NCBI RefSeq assembly: GCF_026210795.1
Contig: NC_089433.1
Span: 620,001-684,000, forward strand
Direction of reading: 5' to 3'
DNA length: 64,000 nucleotides
Source: Rhizophagus irregularis
Lineage: Eukaryota; Glomeromycota; Glomeromycetes; Glomerales; Glomeraceae
Shown: piece after piece, positions 23,873 to 37,239 of the stretch
Layout of the letters: the number at the start of each line of letters is the position of its first letter
How positions within the stretch are numbered: the stretch's first letter is position 1
Made by a program: the position numbers and the translations under genes
The notes under the pieces: model-generated
What the model was told of the DNA's origin: nothing
What the model saw: the letters and a program-made list of their open reading frames with translations, nothing else
The model's database searches: none

Positions 23873-24713
23873 AAAAATGTGGAAGTTAAATTAATAATAT
23901 TTATTCTCTTTAAATTTTTGATCTTGTTATCTTAGTACTACTTTTAAAATAATGTATATAAATGTTTATAAAGTTTTTTTTTTAATTAGGGTATTCACAT
24001 CAAAATTACCCAACTTTGAAGTGGATGATTTCTAACTCAAACTACCATTTTCATTTAGGAAGTATTACTAGAAGGTATGTATTTTCGTACCATCTTTTAA
24101 TAAGAAACTTAGTAATAAAAATCACATAAGTACAAAGAAAAATATAAAATTTCAATTACAATACATGGTATTTTTTATGGTAATCTGATCATGGCCAACT
24201 ACCCAATTTTTTTTCTCTGAAGGTGACGTTCAATCACTTTACATGTATATGTGTGAACTTGATGAACTATGAGCTCTTTTTAGCTTAATCGGGCGCGTGA
24301 AGCACTTCCCTCAATGGGATTGGTTAGTGATTATCAATTGAAGTATACAATTTGATTCTATTATATTGTGAGGTTTGATATATCATATGACATATAATCA
24401 TCATATGAAATTCCATATTGGATCATCATTAATAATCTTAAATCAAGATTGTTCTGTCTCTTCTCGAATATTTCCTTCTTTCAATCTTTCATCTTTCATA
24501 TTTCAAACATTTCTATCTCTCTTACTTCAACATTACCTTCCCTCAAATTTTATTCTTTTTCTTTCATATCATCCTTATTATTCAACTATTCTCATGAGTC
24601 AGTCATGAGCGTATAATTATGGTTCTGTTAACAAGATATAAGTATAGATTCGTAAATGAAATAACACATTGCTTCAAGTTTACCTTAAATATGTACGCCT
24701 TTTCGATCATTTC

Positions 24714-25254
24714 TTAGAGCAAATACAATTGGTCCTTGCTATCATTTTGTCCACTAGAATAAACTACCTGCACAATGTATTGTATATATTTGGCCACCCG
24801 TTCTAAAATCAAAAAATTCAAATAATAAATTATGTGATCTAGTAAAATTTTTAAACGAAAGCATGTTATACTCACTATAACAATGATGCCAAGATTCAAC
24901 CATTTTCTGATGCTCCTTGTTGAGGGTGGTGCTATCGTTGTGTAAATAAAGAAATTTGTTCCTGAAAGACATTAAGAGAAAGTATGTTAACCTGCTGTAA
25001 ATAGAACGTATAGCTGTAAGCGTACTTACACTTTAGCACTTTCTCTAGATCCTCGGATAGTTTGGTAAGATCATATACAACACTTTCAATAACCTCCACC
25101 CAACCTTGATTGTAATCTCCATACATTAACAATAATAATACTATCCTGACGGCAAGACATTAGCACTACATTTATAACGTCCAATTTACATGAGCAGTTT
25201 TACAAACATTAAATTCCCCACATCCTGCAAAATAAAAGGGTTTTTTTGACTCAT
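24714..25254 (-). CDS. Uncharacterised 131-residue protein, 4 exons
   Basis: Exons are 25254-25190, 25145-25026, 24961-24876 and 24838-24714. All three introns (44, 64 and 37 bp) begin GT and end AG, and the joined frame stays open to a TAA stop. The protein has a hydrophobic stretch around residues 14-29 (LMFVKLLMIVLLLLMY) near the N-terminus, then a mostly helical, charged middle (VIESVVYDLTKLSEDLEKVL) and a C-terminus with LERVAKYIQYIVQ. I recognise no family. The upstream frame stays open a little beyond the ATG, so the 5' end may be longer. The third intron is short for a fungus, so either this join or the whole model could be a decayed gene. Confidence 0.4.
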
Positions 25255-27932
25255 AAAAAGGATTGTTTCTGCATCATGAAAATTCAATTATTTTTCTTGT
25301 AGTCAAGTTTTCACAATAACGACCATATTACACCCAACGCGTTATTCATCGGACATGACTTGATTCTATTACAAATTATTGATCTAAACAACAATTATAT
25401 ATATCATAATTTTATCTCCTCCATTAAATCATATTAAAACTTATTATGCTAATTCCATTCGGATACATTCCCAGCTTCTTCAAATTACTAGTTCCTCTCT
25501 CACCAAAAAAGAAAAAAACCTTTCTTTTATATAAAATGCAACCATAACCTTTGTGGAATTTTAACATGGTACTTCTAAAGAATATGTTAATATCTTGAAT
25601 TCTTGATACTTTTCGTAGGTTCATATTCTAATTTTATTAGAAAGGATAAATTTAGGACAATATCCCTTAAATCAAAGAAACTACCACTATCACTCTATTT
25701 CCGATTTTCTGGATAGCGACTGACTTTTAATATTCTTCCATGTAATATAGGAATTGATAGAACATTTAATTATTGATATTATATTTAACAAGAATATCTA
25801 TCCAATTATATAAGGACTTAACAAACAAGTAACTTCGATAACAATTATTAATTGCTCTTAGTCGTCTTGTCTTCGTCACTTTATAATGACAACAATATCT
25901 CATCCAAAATCATTCCTTTAGCAAGCTTCCTATTTCACATATGAAATAATATTTTGCGGTTCAAGTGATAATGGCCGTATAACTATTAATTATGGAGAAA
26001 CTAATTCGAGAAAAGAAGACACTTAATGAAGTTTGTAACGTTCTTTAGGATATTCTTCTTATTTCTATACCGTTAATAAATCATACCTTCTTGAAGACGT
26101 GATAAAAGAACTGTGTTGAAATTGATAATTGTATAAACTATGATTCTAAATAAAATAAGATTATATTATAAATATAGAACTTTGAAACATTAGAAATACA
26201 CTTGGAACCATTGATGACCATAAATTGCATTGAAACATGCATTTTATTTATACCTTCAATTATTTAACCATAATATTTAGGAGGTTATCACCAGCCTCTA
26301 ATTCTTTATAGTCTAAATCCAAAGTCTTGAGCATAAGACAAGTACAAATACCTATATCTACAATTATATCATCTTTAGATGAATTAAATTTATAAGAAGT
26401 TTTCATTTTGTCACGGGAACGTCGAATTACGCGATTTGATCTTTAGGTTCGAATAAAGTAGTGACCGTGAGGACATGTTTACATGTATTTGATTTTTTTT
26501 CAAACGTTACCAATGTGAGAGATTTTTTCAAAATGATATAAAAATTGCGATGATCAGATGAATCAAACCTTTGCTTTTTTTTTGTAAAACTGTAAATATA
26601 CGTTTCGAAACACAAGCTTTTGCGACTGTAGTTTTTTCTTAACATTTCTGATTAACTAATTTCCCTATATAATTTAAAAAAGTAATTAACAATCAAATCT
26701 AAAAAACTAGCTTAACTTTATAAATACTAAACCTTTCCAGCCTCCGCGTTTTTCCTAATACTCATTTTTCCTAAAAAATAAATAATACTACAAGATCCTG
26801 ACTCCAGTACAAAAACTTTTTTTCTCATAACAGAATAAATGTACGATGATCGGATTCTCGATTTTTTTATCATGTGTGTAACGTAACTTTATATCATTTC
26901 CATTATTAGAAGTGTTATCATCATTTATTATGTAAGCATAAAACTAACTTAAGTAAGTCAATTAAGAATTTTAATCTTGGGCGAAATCGAAAATCATAAA
27001 AATTAGACGAACCGCTCACAAAAAGTTATATAAAAATGAAAATAGATTTTTAAATATTTGTAATAGATTTAAACCGATCGTAAATTATGTCAAAATGTAA
27101 TTTACATCAAAATGTTGACTAACAATGATAAAATTTAAAATTTCATTGTTCATATGCAATATATGCACAAAAAAAAAATTTACTATGAGTTACAGATATT
27201 CGAAACTAAATTAGATATTTTATTAATAGCCTAAATGATGTAAATGGTGATCATTGTCTGAATAAATTATACTGAAAGTAAAATTGGAATTTCTGAAAAT
27301 GTAATTATTAAATGGTGAGGGAGAAGAAATTATTTGCCGAGTAAGTTAATAACGAAAGGATACGAATTTACTGCTAATGTAATGTAACAAGTAAATGTGA
27401 TCAAGCAATGTAAAATATTATTCCGAAACCTCCGAATCCCGCAAAACCCGTTTTATTTAATAAAGCAATATTTATAGATTACAAACCAGTCAGTATAACC
27501 AAATTAGTAAATTCGTTATATTTAGTGAGGTAGTAGTTACACGATTGAAGTTTCCCGCTTTTCAATGAATAATTATTAAAAGTTAATGATTTTGTCTATC
27601 ACTTTCTCTCAACTTTTCTTCTTTTAAATAAATGTCCTTAGTAAAGGTAATATTTAATACAATTTTTTTATATTTCTTACTTGTTTCGTTTAATTAATAT
27701 AATAAATACCAATTTTTATACGAAGGACTTAATAAAAAAATAAAGCGTACTTAGCGGAATAACTGGTAAAACGACGATATACATACAATATACGAACTCT
27801 TATATAATCCGTAAATAATTTGTTTAAAGGTTCGAGCATGACTCCCTTACTCTAAAAAACAATATTTCGAAATTTAGCAGAGAAAAGAATAACGAACTAA
27901 ATTGAAAAAAAAGGTTTTCATTTATAGTAATA
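25255..27932. other. Intergenic DNA, no recognised gene
   Basis: Short minus-strand open frames occur (25424-25624, 26427-26645), but none shows a known domain. They lie in A/T-rich DNA with no splice-linked continuation that I could find. The last few hundred bases lie upstream of the Kelch-protein gene and should contain its promoter; no specific site is called. Confidence 0.45.
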
Positions 27933-30571
27933 ATGAGGGTAGAATATAATAATTCAATACAACAAAAGATAATAAAAAGAAATTGGTATAGGGTTATTAT
28001 AATTGGAATATTATTATCTCTTCAATATATTATACCGGTTGATGCTGACCCTGCTGAAGCAAGATGGTAAGAATAAAAAAGTGAATTTGACTTTATTTTT
28101 GGTTTAAATAATTAATGTTAATCATGATGATTAGGGGTCACGCGTCTGCTTTAATTAATAACGGGTAAGAATTCTCATATAATAAATGTATATATAAATT
28201 TTTTTATTCTTTTATTATTTATTTATTTATTTATTTTTATTTTAGACTTTATGTATATGGAGGTAGGACAGCTGATTCACCAAACAATGACACATCGAAT
28301 GTGAATGAATTATTATATTTAGACGTATCAAAATCATTTAATCCCGCGGAACCTCCATGGGAAATAAGAAATTCATTATTGGTAACCGGAGGTCAACCAC
28401 CATTTTTATCATTTCATTCATGTAGTGTGGGAGGAAATCAAAATGAATTATTAATATTATTTGGAGGTGCATCAAGAGAACAAGATCCAGAAGATAATCC
28501 ATTATTTGAATATAATACAACAACCGGAACATGGTTAAATCTTGCTGTAACAACAGCAAATACTCCTCCGAGAAGAAGTGATCACACAATAGTAACAACA
28601 AGTAATTCAATTTCTTATTTATGGGGAGGAACTCCCTCTGAAGCTGAGGATACGAATATTAAAGCATTAAATCAATTATATAAGTTAACTACAGGAGATA
28701 CAATATCGTGGGAATTAACTACAGCACAAAATTCAGTTGGTAGATGGGGACATTCTGCTACTTTGTTAAGTGATGGAAAAATGTATATCATTGGCGGATT
28801 ATCCGATGGAAATATATTAGCTTCAATGACAGAAATCCCTGTTTATGATACCTTTCGAGAAATATGGTTAAGTCAAACTGCTACAGGGGATACAATTCCA
28901 GCACAAAGAAGGGGACATAGAGCAGTTGGAACAGAAGACAATAGAATAATTATATATGGAGGAACAACAGCAGGTCGTGAGACGTATTTTGATGATATAG
29001 CAGTATTAAAAGTGGTGGGAGATGGATTAACATGGGAAACACACACAGTAGCAGGAAACCAACCACCAGGAAGATATGATCATTCAATGACGTTGGTTGG
29101 ATCAAAAGCAATTGTTACTTATGGTCTCGGAAATGATTTTCTTGATGCGGGAACAAAATTATTTGTATTCGATATTGATTCATATACATGGGAACAAACT
29201 TATAATCCAAGTCCATCTGTTATGCAAAATCCGTCTACAGTTAGTAACGAAGCAACTCCAACTGATATGGCTTCGATGAAGACGAGTAGTTCTAACAATA
29301 ATTTAGGATTAATTATTGGGGTGTCTGTTGCTGGCGGTGTGGCAATTATAATTTTGCTTGGATTGTTATTCTATTATATTAGAAAAAGAAAGAGACAACC
29401 CCAATTTACTTCCATGCCTTATGAAAAACAACAAGCATCAATCCCTCCAATCGCTGGTCCTGCTCCATTATATAACTTAAATAATTTTGGTCCTTCATCA
29501 CCATCACAAGGAGGTGCTGGTGGAACTACTGATAATGCTCCATTTATTCCTCCATTTGCCTCTACTAGTCATCAACGTCAACCTTCTCTTGGTTCATTAA
29601 GTGAAACAAGAAATTTAACACCTGTCGATCAACACGATTCTTTGGGTTCGGCTCCAAGTAATAGCTCACAATCTCAATTACCTCAAATTAATATTCCTTA
29701 CGATTCGAGTTATTATAAACCTTTCACTTCTAGACCTACATCGCCACTGGCTAACCCAAACCCTAATGTTAATTACTTACCTCAAACACATTCTCCTAAT
29801 ATAATCCCTACTCCACCTCCTTCCACTCCTACTCCACCATCTATGTCTCCACCTATTTCTCCGCAAAAAGATATTTTCCCTAGTAATGTTGCTGCTACTG
29901 GTGCATCTAGTAGTACAAAAACATCATCGTCTAATTTACGTTTAGATTCTGATTCAAATACAGCTCCCGTTGAATTTGATTTTAACCTACCTCCTGTAGC
30001 CCCATTATCATTTAATCGTACAAGAACTCCTTCTCCTTCTCAAGCACAAGCACAGGAACAGGAACAAGCACAGGCACGACAACAACTTTCAACACTCCAA
30101 ATACCAATATCAACTTCTTCATCATCTTCATCTCTACCACAAAATTCATCAAATGATTTGGTTTCGTCTCCAATAGAAATGGAAACAACAGAAACGACAA
30201 CAACGACAACAGCAGAAGATGAAAGAACGGATGGATCATTTAATAGTCCGTTATTCCGCACAGAAGCGTTATCTGCATTGGCTGGTACTGCTGCCGCTGC
30301 TTCTCCTACTGATAGATCATTAAGTTTAAGAAGTGTTCCTAGGTTAAATACTTCAACTCCGAGGAACAGTATTGGTCTATCTTCACCACCTCCTACTTCA
30401 GCTAGTAGTAGGTTAAGAAGTAGTACTTTGGAAGGTCTACGTACTCATGATGGTAGTGCAACTAATAGTAGTAGGCCTACTTCTCCTACTTATACTAATA
30501 CTCCTGATGATCAACAACCAAGAGGACGATTATTTGTAGCAAATCCTGATCCATCTGATGAGAGCGATTAA
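27933..30571 (+). CDS. Kelch-repeat single-pass membrane protein, 3 exons
   Basis: Exons are 27933-28066, 28135-28164 (30 bp) and 28246-30571, with GTAAG donors and TTAG/TTTAG acceptors; the product is 829 residues. The N-terminus carries a signal-type hydrophobic segment (VIIIGILLSLQYIIP) ending before ADPAEARWGHAS. Residues about 45-385 hold Kelch blades: RWGHASAL, LYVYGG, PPRRSDHT, GRWGHSATLL, MYIIGG, RRGHRAVG, IIIYGG and GRYDHSMTL. A transmembrane helix follows at about 407-430 (LGLIIGVSVAGGVAIIILL) and then YYIRKRKR as a stop-transfer. The roughly 400-residue cytoplasmic tail is Pro/Ser/Thr/Gln-rich and probably disordered. The propeller should face outward, suggesting a cell-surface binding role. 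Such proteins are often labelled galactose oxidase-like, but no enzymatic copper-site residues are evident. The short exon 2 is easily missed. Confidence 0.9.
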
Positions 30572-31004
30572 TCAAGAAATGTTTTTTAAAAATAATTTGT
30601 TATATAATTAAGTCTTTGTATTTATAATTTATCAACTTTATTTTTATTTTTTTTTTAAAAAAAAAATAGTATTTATTTTTGTTTACATTCAAAGAAACAC
30701 AAAAAAAAGATTGTTATTTCTTATTTTTGATAATTGCAATAAGAACAATACAAAAAGAATGTTTTACGGTTTTTACGCCGAATATCTGGCTTAGGTATTT
30801 ATGACCAACAAATAAATTCATAACGTGACGTGAACACAACGTCCTGTCAAACAAAATTAAACTAGCCGTTTAAAGAATTTATTAGATCAGTAGATCTTTT
30901 TAACCCCACAAATTCTGGGTATTTAATAATCATAAATACAGCAGATCTAATTTTTTCGTCTTTTCTGGTAGATCAAAATTTATTTTAATTATTAACTTTA
31001 ATAA

Positions 31005-32685
31005 ATGTTATTGATCGCTGCTTCCGCAAAAGCGGCACAACTTAAACAAGTGCTTACATCTTTTGCTTCTGCAACTTCAGTTGTTTTACTTCAAACAAAA
31101 CAACGGTTAAGCTTTGCTGTAAACAATAATTCTTCCCACGAAAGTAATGGAAGTTTTGAAAAGCGAAGTGGTTTGGAAATGCCTGTAAAGCCAAACTATC
31201 GTGCACCAAGATTACCTATCATCTTGTGCCATGGTATGTTATTGAAATCAACGATATGATGTTTTATATTTAATAAATTAATAAATGCTAATTATGTTTT
31301 AAATTACGACTAACGACATTAGGTTTATTTGGATTCGACAAACTTGGTATACGGAAATTTTTTAATAATGATTTATTATGAATTTGTTATTATTTAATGA
31401 TATTAATTAATTATTCATAATTAAGGTCCTTCCTCTATTCCATATTTGCAAATTCATTACTGGGGAGGTATTCAAGAAGCCTTACAAAAACTTGGTGCGA
31501 AGGTTGTTGTTACCAAGGTTCCAAGGTAAATAAATCAAAAATTTATTAATTATTAATCGTCCACATAAGTATTAAAATGTTATTTCAATTTTAAATAGGA
31601 CTGGTTGCATTAAAACACGAGCTCAAGCATTGCATAAAATGTTGGAAAATGTTTGTTCAGGAGGAATTGATGTGAATTTGTTGGCTCATTCAATGGTTTG
31701 ACAACCAACATTTTGTGAATATCCGATAAAATCTTTTTGAAAGTTTTTAAAATCGTTAATATTTACCAATAATCAAAATATTTCTTATTTTTAGGGTGGA
31801 CTGGATTGTCGTTATTTAATTGCACATCTTCCTACAACGCAAGTTACAATCCGTTCATTAACTACTGTAGCAACACCACATCGAGGAAGCTCTTTTATGG
31901 ATTGGTGCAGAGATAATATTGGTGTTGGTGAAGCTGTAAAAGCTGTGGATGATGTTATAAAGCGACTTGAGGACCAGATGTCTCAAAAAAATTCAAATCA
32001 TGAAATATCCAAGAATGAACAATCTCATAATAATATGAAACCATCTCCGCCCTACCGGGAAAATAATGATAATTACCAACAGATATCAAGAAACGTTAAC
32101 AAAGAGAAGCGAAATCAGAAAATTATTGAAATTAACAATCATGATTCCTCTTCTAAAGGGAGAGGTACAAGTAGAAAATCATTCCATATTCCAATTCCCA
32201 ATTTACCTAACATCTCAATTCCAAATTTAAATTTTAATATTTCCTTACCAAATTTTAGTTTTTCGAATTTTAATTTATCTTCTATACCACAAACCACTTA
32301 TTCTTTTCTTCATCCAGCTACAAAATCACTAATTCAAGCATTGGATACACCAGCTTATGGTAATCTCACAACAGATTTTTGCATTAATGAATTCAATAGG
32401 ACTACACTAAATCATCCTTCAGTCGCTTATTTTTCATATGGTGCAGCAACAGATTTACCAATTTGGTCACCATTATATTTTCCTCATCAAATAATTAAGG
32501 CAAAGGAAGGCCCAAATGATGGTTTGGTTAGCGTTAAATCTGCTCAGTGGGGTAAATATGTTAAAACTGCTGAATGTGATCATTGGGATTTAACCGATAG
32601 ATGGAGAATTAAGATTGGTTCCAATTTTGATCCCGTAGAGTTTTATTTAAGTATTGCTACTTTTTTAGCTAGTGAAGGTTATTGA
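31005..32685 (+). CDS. Alpha/beta-hydrolase lipase, 5 exons
   Basis: Exons are 31005-31233, 31323-31346 (24 bp), 31426-31525, 31599-31695 and 31795-32685; the joined frame encodes 446 residues. After about 65 N-terminal residues (Ala/Ser/Lys-rich, possibly organelle targeting) comes PIILCHGLFGF, the HG oxyanion strand. The nucleophile elbow is AHSMGG with Ser149 split by intron 4. Asp392 in GPNDGLVSV and His413 in CDHWDLTDR complete a plausible triad. The family is triacylglycerol-lipase-like hydrolases with a bacterial-type HG/GxSxG layout. The usual first Gly of GxSxG is Ala here, as in some lipases. Residues about 180-275 are an Asn/Lys-rich insert ending in repeated IPNL/LPNF motifs, probably a flexible or lid-like loop. 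Substrate and location are inferred. It lies 430 bp downstream of the Kelch gene on the same strand. Confidence 0.88.
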
Positions 32686-35600
32686 TTTTTATGATTTTAG
32701 TTAATTTATATGAGTATTTAAGTAGTATTTATTTAACAAATAGAATTGATCATTCCAATCAGCTTTATTTAATTTTAAATCATGATTATTATCGTACCCT
32801 TCTAATATTTTCAAACTAATAGAAACTTTCTTTTAACAATTGAGACGAAGGATGGTTGCAAGAATATATGATAGAATTGTACGTTCTTTGATAAACACTT
32901 TATGGAAATGCGTGAATAAATTATATAATTAATAAAAAATTTTCTAATTATCTTTGTCATTCTGATTATATCATTATATTGGTTTTCTTATTATAAAGAA
33001 GTAAATAAAATCTGACGTGCTAATAAAAAAGAAAATAATAACTCATTTAGGTGTTGATAATTAGATGAAACAAAAATCCAGAAAATATAGTCATGATAAT
33101 GGAATTGAAGGTTTGAAACTACTATTAATTAACAAATATAACTTATTAAGTTAATCATTCACTTTACGTTTCTTTTCTAGTTAAATTTCAAAATTTAGAA
33201 TCAGCAATCTTATCTAGTCATAATTTTTCAATTTTGGAATTGACAATAGAGCTTTTCAAGAACTCGTTGATCAAGAAAGGTTCAATAGAAATGACATAAT
33301 AAATAATATGGTATCGGCAGATGCTCTTTCCTGTTCAACAAGGATTTTAAATACAATGTAAATTCCAGCAATTTCTTTTCAACTTGACTCATCCAAAATC
33401 CCTAACAAGAAGGTATCCTTTTCTACTTGAATTTTCTCCTTTTGATATAGTAGTTCTATACAAGCAATTTATCTTCATCTCCTTGAATACTAGAATCTCT
33501 CATCCATTTTCTAATGTCATTAACGATTATATCAGCCTTTTTCTGAAAATCAGGTAAATGTAAATTTGAGTTAATTTAAATAAAGTTTCTAGTTAAACTT
33601 CAAGAGATTATCAGATCAATGCTGAATCTTAAGGTCTTAATAATAATTAATTTCACCATCATGACTGATAACAAAAATAAAAAATTACCATAATCACAAA
33701 GACAAACTTTTAAAATTAAAAAAGAGCCTGATTAAATTTATGTTTCATTATTATAATTCAAACATTTCTTTAAATTTTCTTGATCTTTATATTTGCCGTT
33801 TATAGGTCTAGAATTGAGGTAAGGATCTTGTCTTATCGGGAGGAGAGGATTATTATCCGCCGATATGCTAGTCTAAGAGGTTTCCGACTTTAGCATCCGA
33901 TGATTATCATAAATAATTTTCCGTTTGTTGAATAATTAAATAGTAGTTATATTACTTGTAACGGGAATTTAGATTGTTGTTGATCTACCTCTTATGGAAA
34001 TTGGCACGCACGTTTGGAACCCATCCATGGTCTATCATGGATTCATGGAATAAATAGAATCAATGCTTGCTATCCTTTTACCATTGTAAATGCAATCGAG
34101 AACCGTACATGTATCAATGTTAAGAAATAATGTCGTTCGGAATTGGTCAAAATTTATAGGAAAAGCTCTGGGCTGTATAAAATAAGACTTTCAAGAAGTG
34201 GAAGATTCTAATACGTAATAAAAGAAGCCCTTGAGAAATCCCTGACGTTTGGTATATTCATTAGTGAGATAGAGGTGTGAGATAAAAATTCTAAGTGGGC
34301 TAAAAACATAGCTCAGCAGTAATGAAATTGATGATGTAATTAAATTTAAATTGCAGATCGCTGCCGATCATCCAATAATTGGCCAAATAATTATCAAAAT
34401 TTACTAGGTGCAAGAAAAAAAGTATTGTGTCGATTAGGTAAAAAAAAAGTGAGCAATTCGTGACTGAAACTGGTAGCGCGACCCAGTTCATTGCCGACTT
34501 TGTTGAGATGAACCTGGGATTATTCTCGGAAAATGTGTTATATCAAAATGGGGAGATTCTAGTACGGCTATTTGCATCCGGCAAGTTCTCTACTACCCAG
34601 AACTTTCTCAATGAGATTGGGCTATCTAGCTGATTCAACTTTACCATAACCTCCTTTGAATCTAATGGCACCTAATAAGAGATCTTTGGAAAGAAGTTTA
34701 GCAATGTATTCCTACTTGTTATATATCACTTAACGAATGAATAGCCAAGATATTGCCGTAATATTATTTTGAGAAAATGATCTCGAAGTTGACTCAGATT
34801 TGGAAGAGACCGCTCTCAGTACAGGTAATAGTAATATGTAGATAAATGTTGATGTCTATTGGTTGATCAAAACGAATATTTCTCTTCTAGCTATAACCTT
34901 GTAAACATCAATCATGTGATGAACTGAAAATAAGCGAGCGTAAATAGGCAGCATATCATATACTGCAATATTCAAGTTTATAAGATGACTTTTAGACTTG
35001 GATCGAATTATACGCTCGTTATGCGAAAATAATAAATCGACAACCAATTCAGAGATTGTCAAGGTAGATTCTAATACAAAAGATATTTCTAATGTAGCTC
35101 ATGGTCCAGAAAATGCAATATATGTACACACTTTGGTGGGCGATATGAGTGGAAATTCATATCAAGTAGTGGTTTATAATAATAATAGAGGATATTCATC
35201 ACGGAAGGGTAAATGATCAATTTTTCTATTTATTCTTTTACTTTTGTTCACTATACTGTATTTGTTGTATTTCTTCCTAATTAGGAATTGGTTTATTAAT
35301 TATTAGGTAATATGGATTAGAATCTCAATAAAAGAATTCTAGTATTTACGGTGGCCTCATCAGCATTGGTAATTGACGTAGGCAAATTCCGACGGATAAT
35401 CATGGTCAGAAAGTGATGGTTTAAGTAAATTTGGAATTACATCAGTGCATAATTAATTAGGAAAAGACGTGGAACCACATAATGTATCATATGTTGTATT
35501 AACGGTTAAGTACTACAATGGTGATTCTATTTATTATGTTATCTATTGTTCTAGTTCTAGATGGACTAATAATACATACCATGTGTACTATTTACTGATC

Positions 35601-37239
35601 ACATGAGTACAAAACACTTTAATCTCATGATGATTTCGTCAAAACTTAATATCTCTTTTTTTTTAATTGATTAATTATTAAATTTGACAACCAAAAAATG
35701 ATCTATTAATATTATTGCGGTAACTCTTTATTGATTTCCTTAATTTTGATGAATAATGAAGGTTTTAGATAAGCCATTCAAGTTTTTGATACTGCGGTAT
35801 GTTTTTACTATGATACAACAGTTTAAATGACCGCCAAACTAAAATTCTATTTGCATGATCTACAATAGATCATTGATAATCATAGTTCTTTAAATAATAA
35901 TATTATGGTCTCATGATTCGAAAGAGAATCCACTTCTGAGTTCTGATGTTCTAAGTATAGCTGTATAAGATTTACCAAAGTTGGATTATACGTGTAACGG
36001 TAACCATTGTATAGGGGTAATACCGTATAATTCCGAAATTAAGCATCCTATTTTATGTATAATGTCGGGCCAAAGTTATCATAATGCTGGTAAAAAAATC
36101 GGAACAATGCGTTCCCGGTCCGGGATGCATGAATGGAATTTTAAACAAGTTATAAAGCAAGTTTTTTTTTAGAGTTCATGGCGTCAAAAGATCTTTACAC
36201 AAATTATCTTACGACCTAGTTTTCCCATGATACCATCTAAAATCGAAGAACTTCTTCAATAAACATTATTCAAATGCAATTGAAAATCAAACAAATACAA
36301 CATTCATGTATAATAATTGTAATATCCTCCTTTTCGAAATAAATAATTCCTCTGCGCCATAGTTTTAATGTTTCATTTCTTCATGTTGGCCAATACAGTA
36401 TTTACGTTACCTTATTGATGTATGTATATTTATTATGAAACATATTAATATCTACGCGAACATCATCACGTTGTAACATGCGGATATTATTTTTGAGTTA
36501 CAATTTATATTAATGTGCATCTCAATCGCGATCTACTTTTAATTCCATGGCCATGTCCTTTAACTAAATTGGATTCTAATTAATACAATTGATTGGTTGT
36601 TTATATGATAAATATTAGTAATTTATTAATCTTGTGGTTATGTACCTTTGAGTTATCTTATCTTTTAATTTTAACAATCTTTAATATCATCAAAATGTGA
36701 CTCTTGTTATTTCAATTAAGAACTGTACTGTTATTATCGTTATACCCGATTATTTTTGTTTGTTTATATTTATAATTAGCATTACATTTACATTTTCCAT
36801 TCAAGAAATAAAAGGTGATCTTAACCGTTTTTATACATAATTTTTTGATTATGTTAATATATATATTTTTTTTATTGGTAATATTCGAAAAATTAAGTTC
36901 TTTTTAAATTTCCAAAATAAATTCCTTCATGATGCACTGGCTGCATTATCATTGAGAAACACAAAATATTTATTTTCCCTTATCATATCGGAATTTTTTT
37001 GATAAGGTAATTTTATAAATTACTTGCTATTCGAAAGCTCGGATTTTCTTTTGATCGTTTCATTTGAAAATGCTCCTTTCAATATAAGACTTTATATTAC
37101 TTATATAGTTAAAACAGATACAATCTTATACATTTTTATTTTTTTTTATTAAATTTTTTGTTATTATCAAAATTTACACTCCTTAGTATCCTTCTCTCAT
37201 TATTTTTGTTCAACTAGTTCCCTTTATAGTTTATGAAAA
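32686..37239. other. Intergenic DNA, possible decayed genes
   Basis: The composition is less extreme than elsewhere around 33800-36150, which suggests old coding DNA. A 72-codon plus-strand frame at 34998-35216 and a 63-codon one at 35981-36172 are not low complexity, but I recognise neither. At 33064 an ATG frame can be joined over a GTTTGA...TCTAG intron to about 54 codons, again with no recognised family. I call none of these as genes. Confidence 0.45.

Larger units (their letters stand above)
20524..24713. other. AT-rich intergenic DNA with decayed remnants
   Basis: No intact gene is recognised. The stretch contains an AATCAAA-rich low-complexity block (about 21360-21905), an Asn/Asp-rich decayed reading region (about 22500-22800), a PIF/Harbinger-type MITE (23271-23436) and a Sel1-like fragment (about 23730-23870). 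The rest is without clear structure. Confidence 0.5.

Noticed and set aside
27933-32685. Kelch and lipase genes as a functional pair
   Set aside because: They are on the same strand and about 430 bp apart, but eukaryotic neighbours need not be related and nothing in the sequence links them.
34305-34330. TAGCTCAG-like tRNA A-box
   Set aside because: No B-box (GGTTCGA-type) follows at a suitable distance and no cloverleaf can be drawn.
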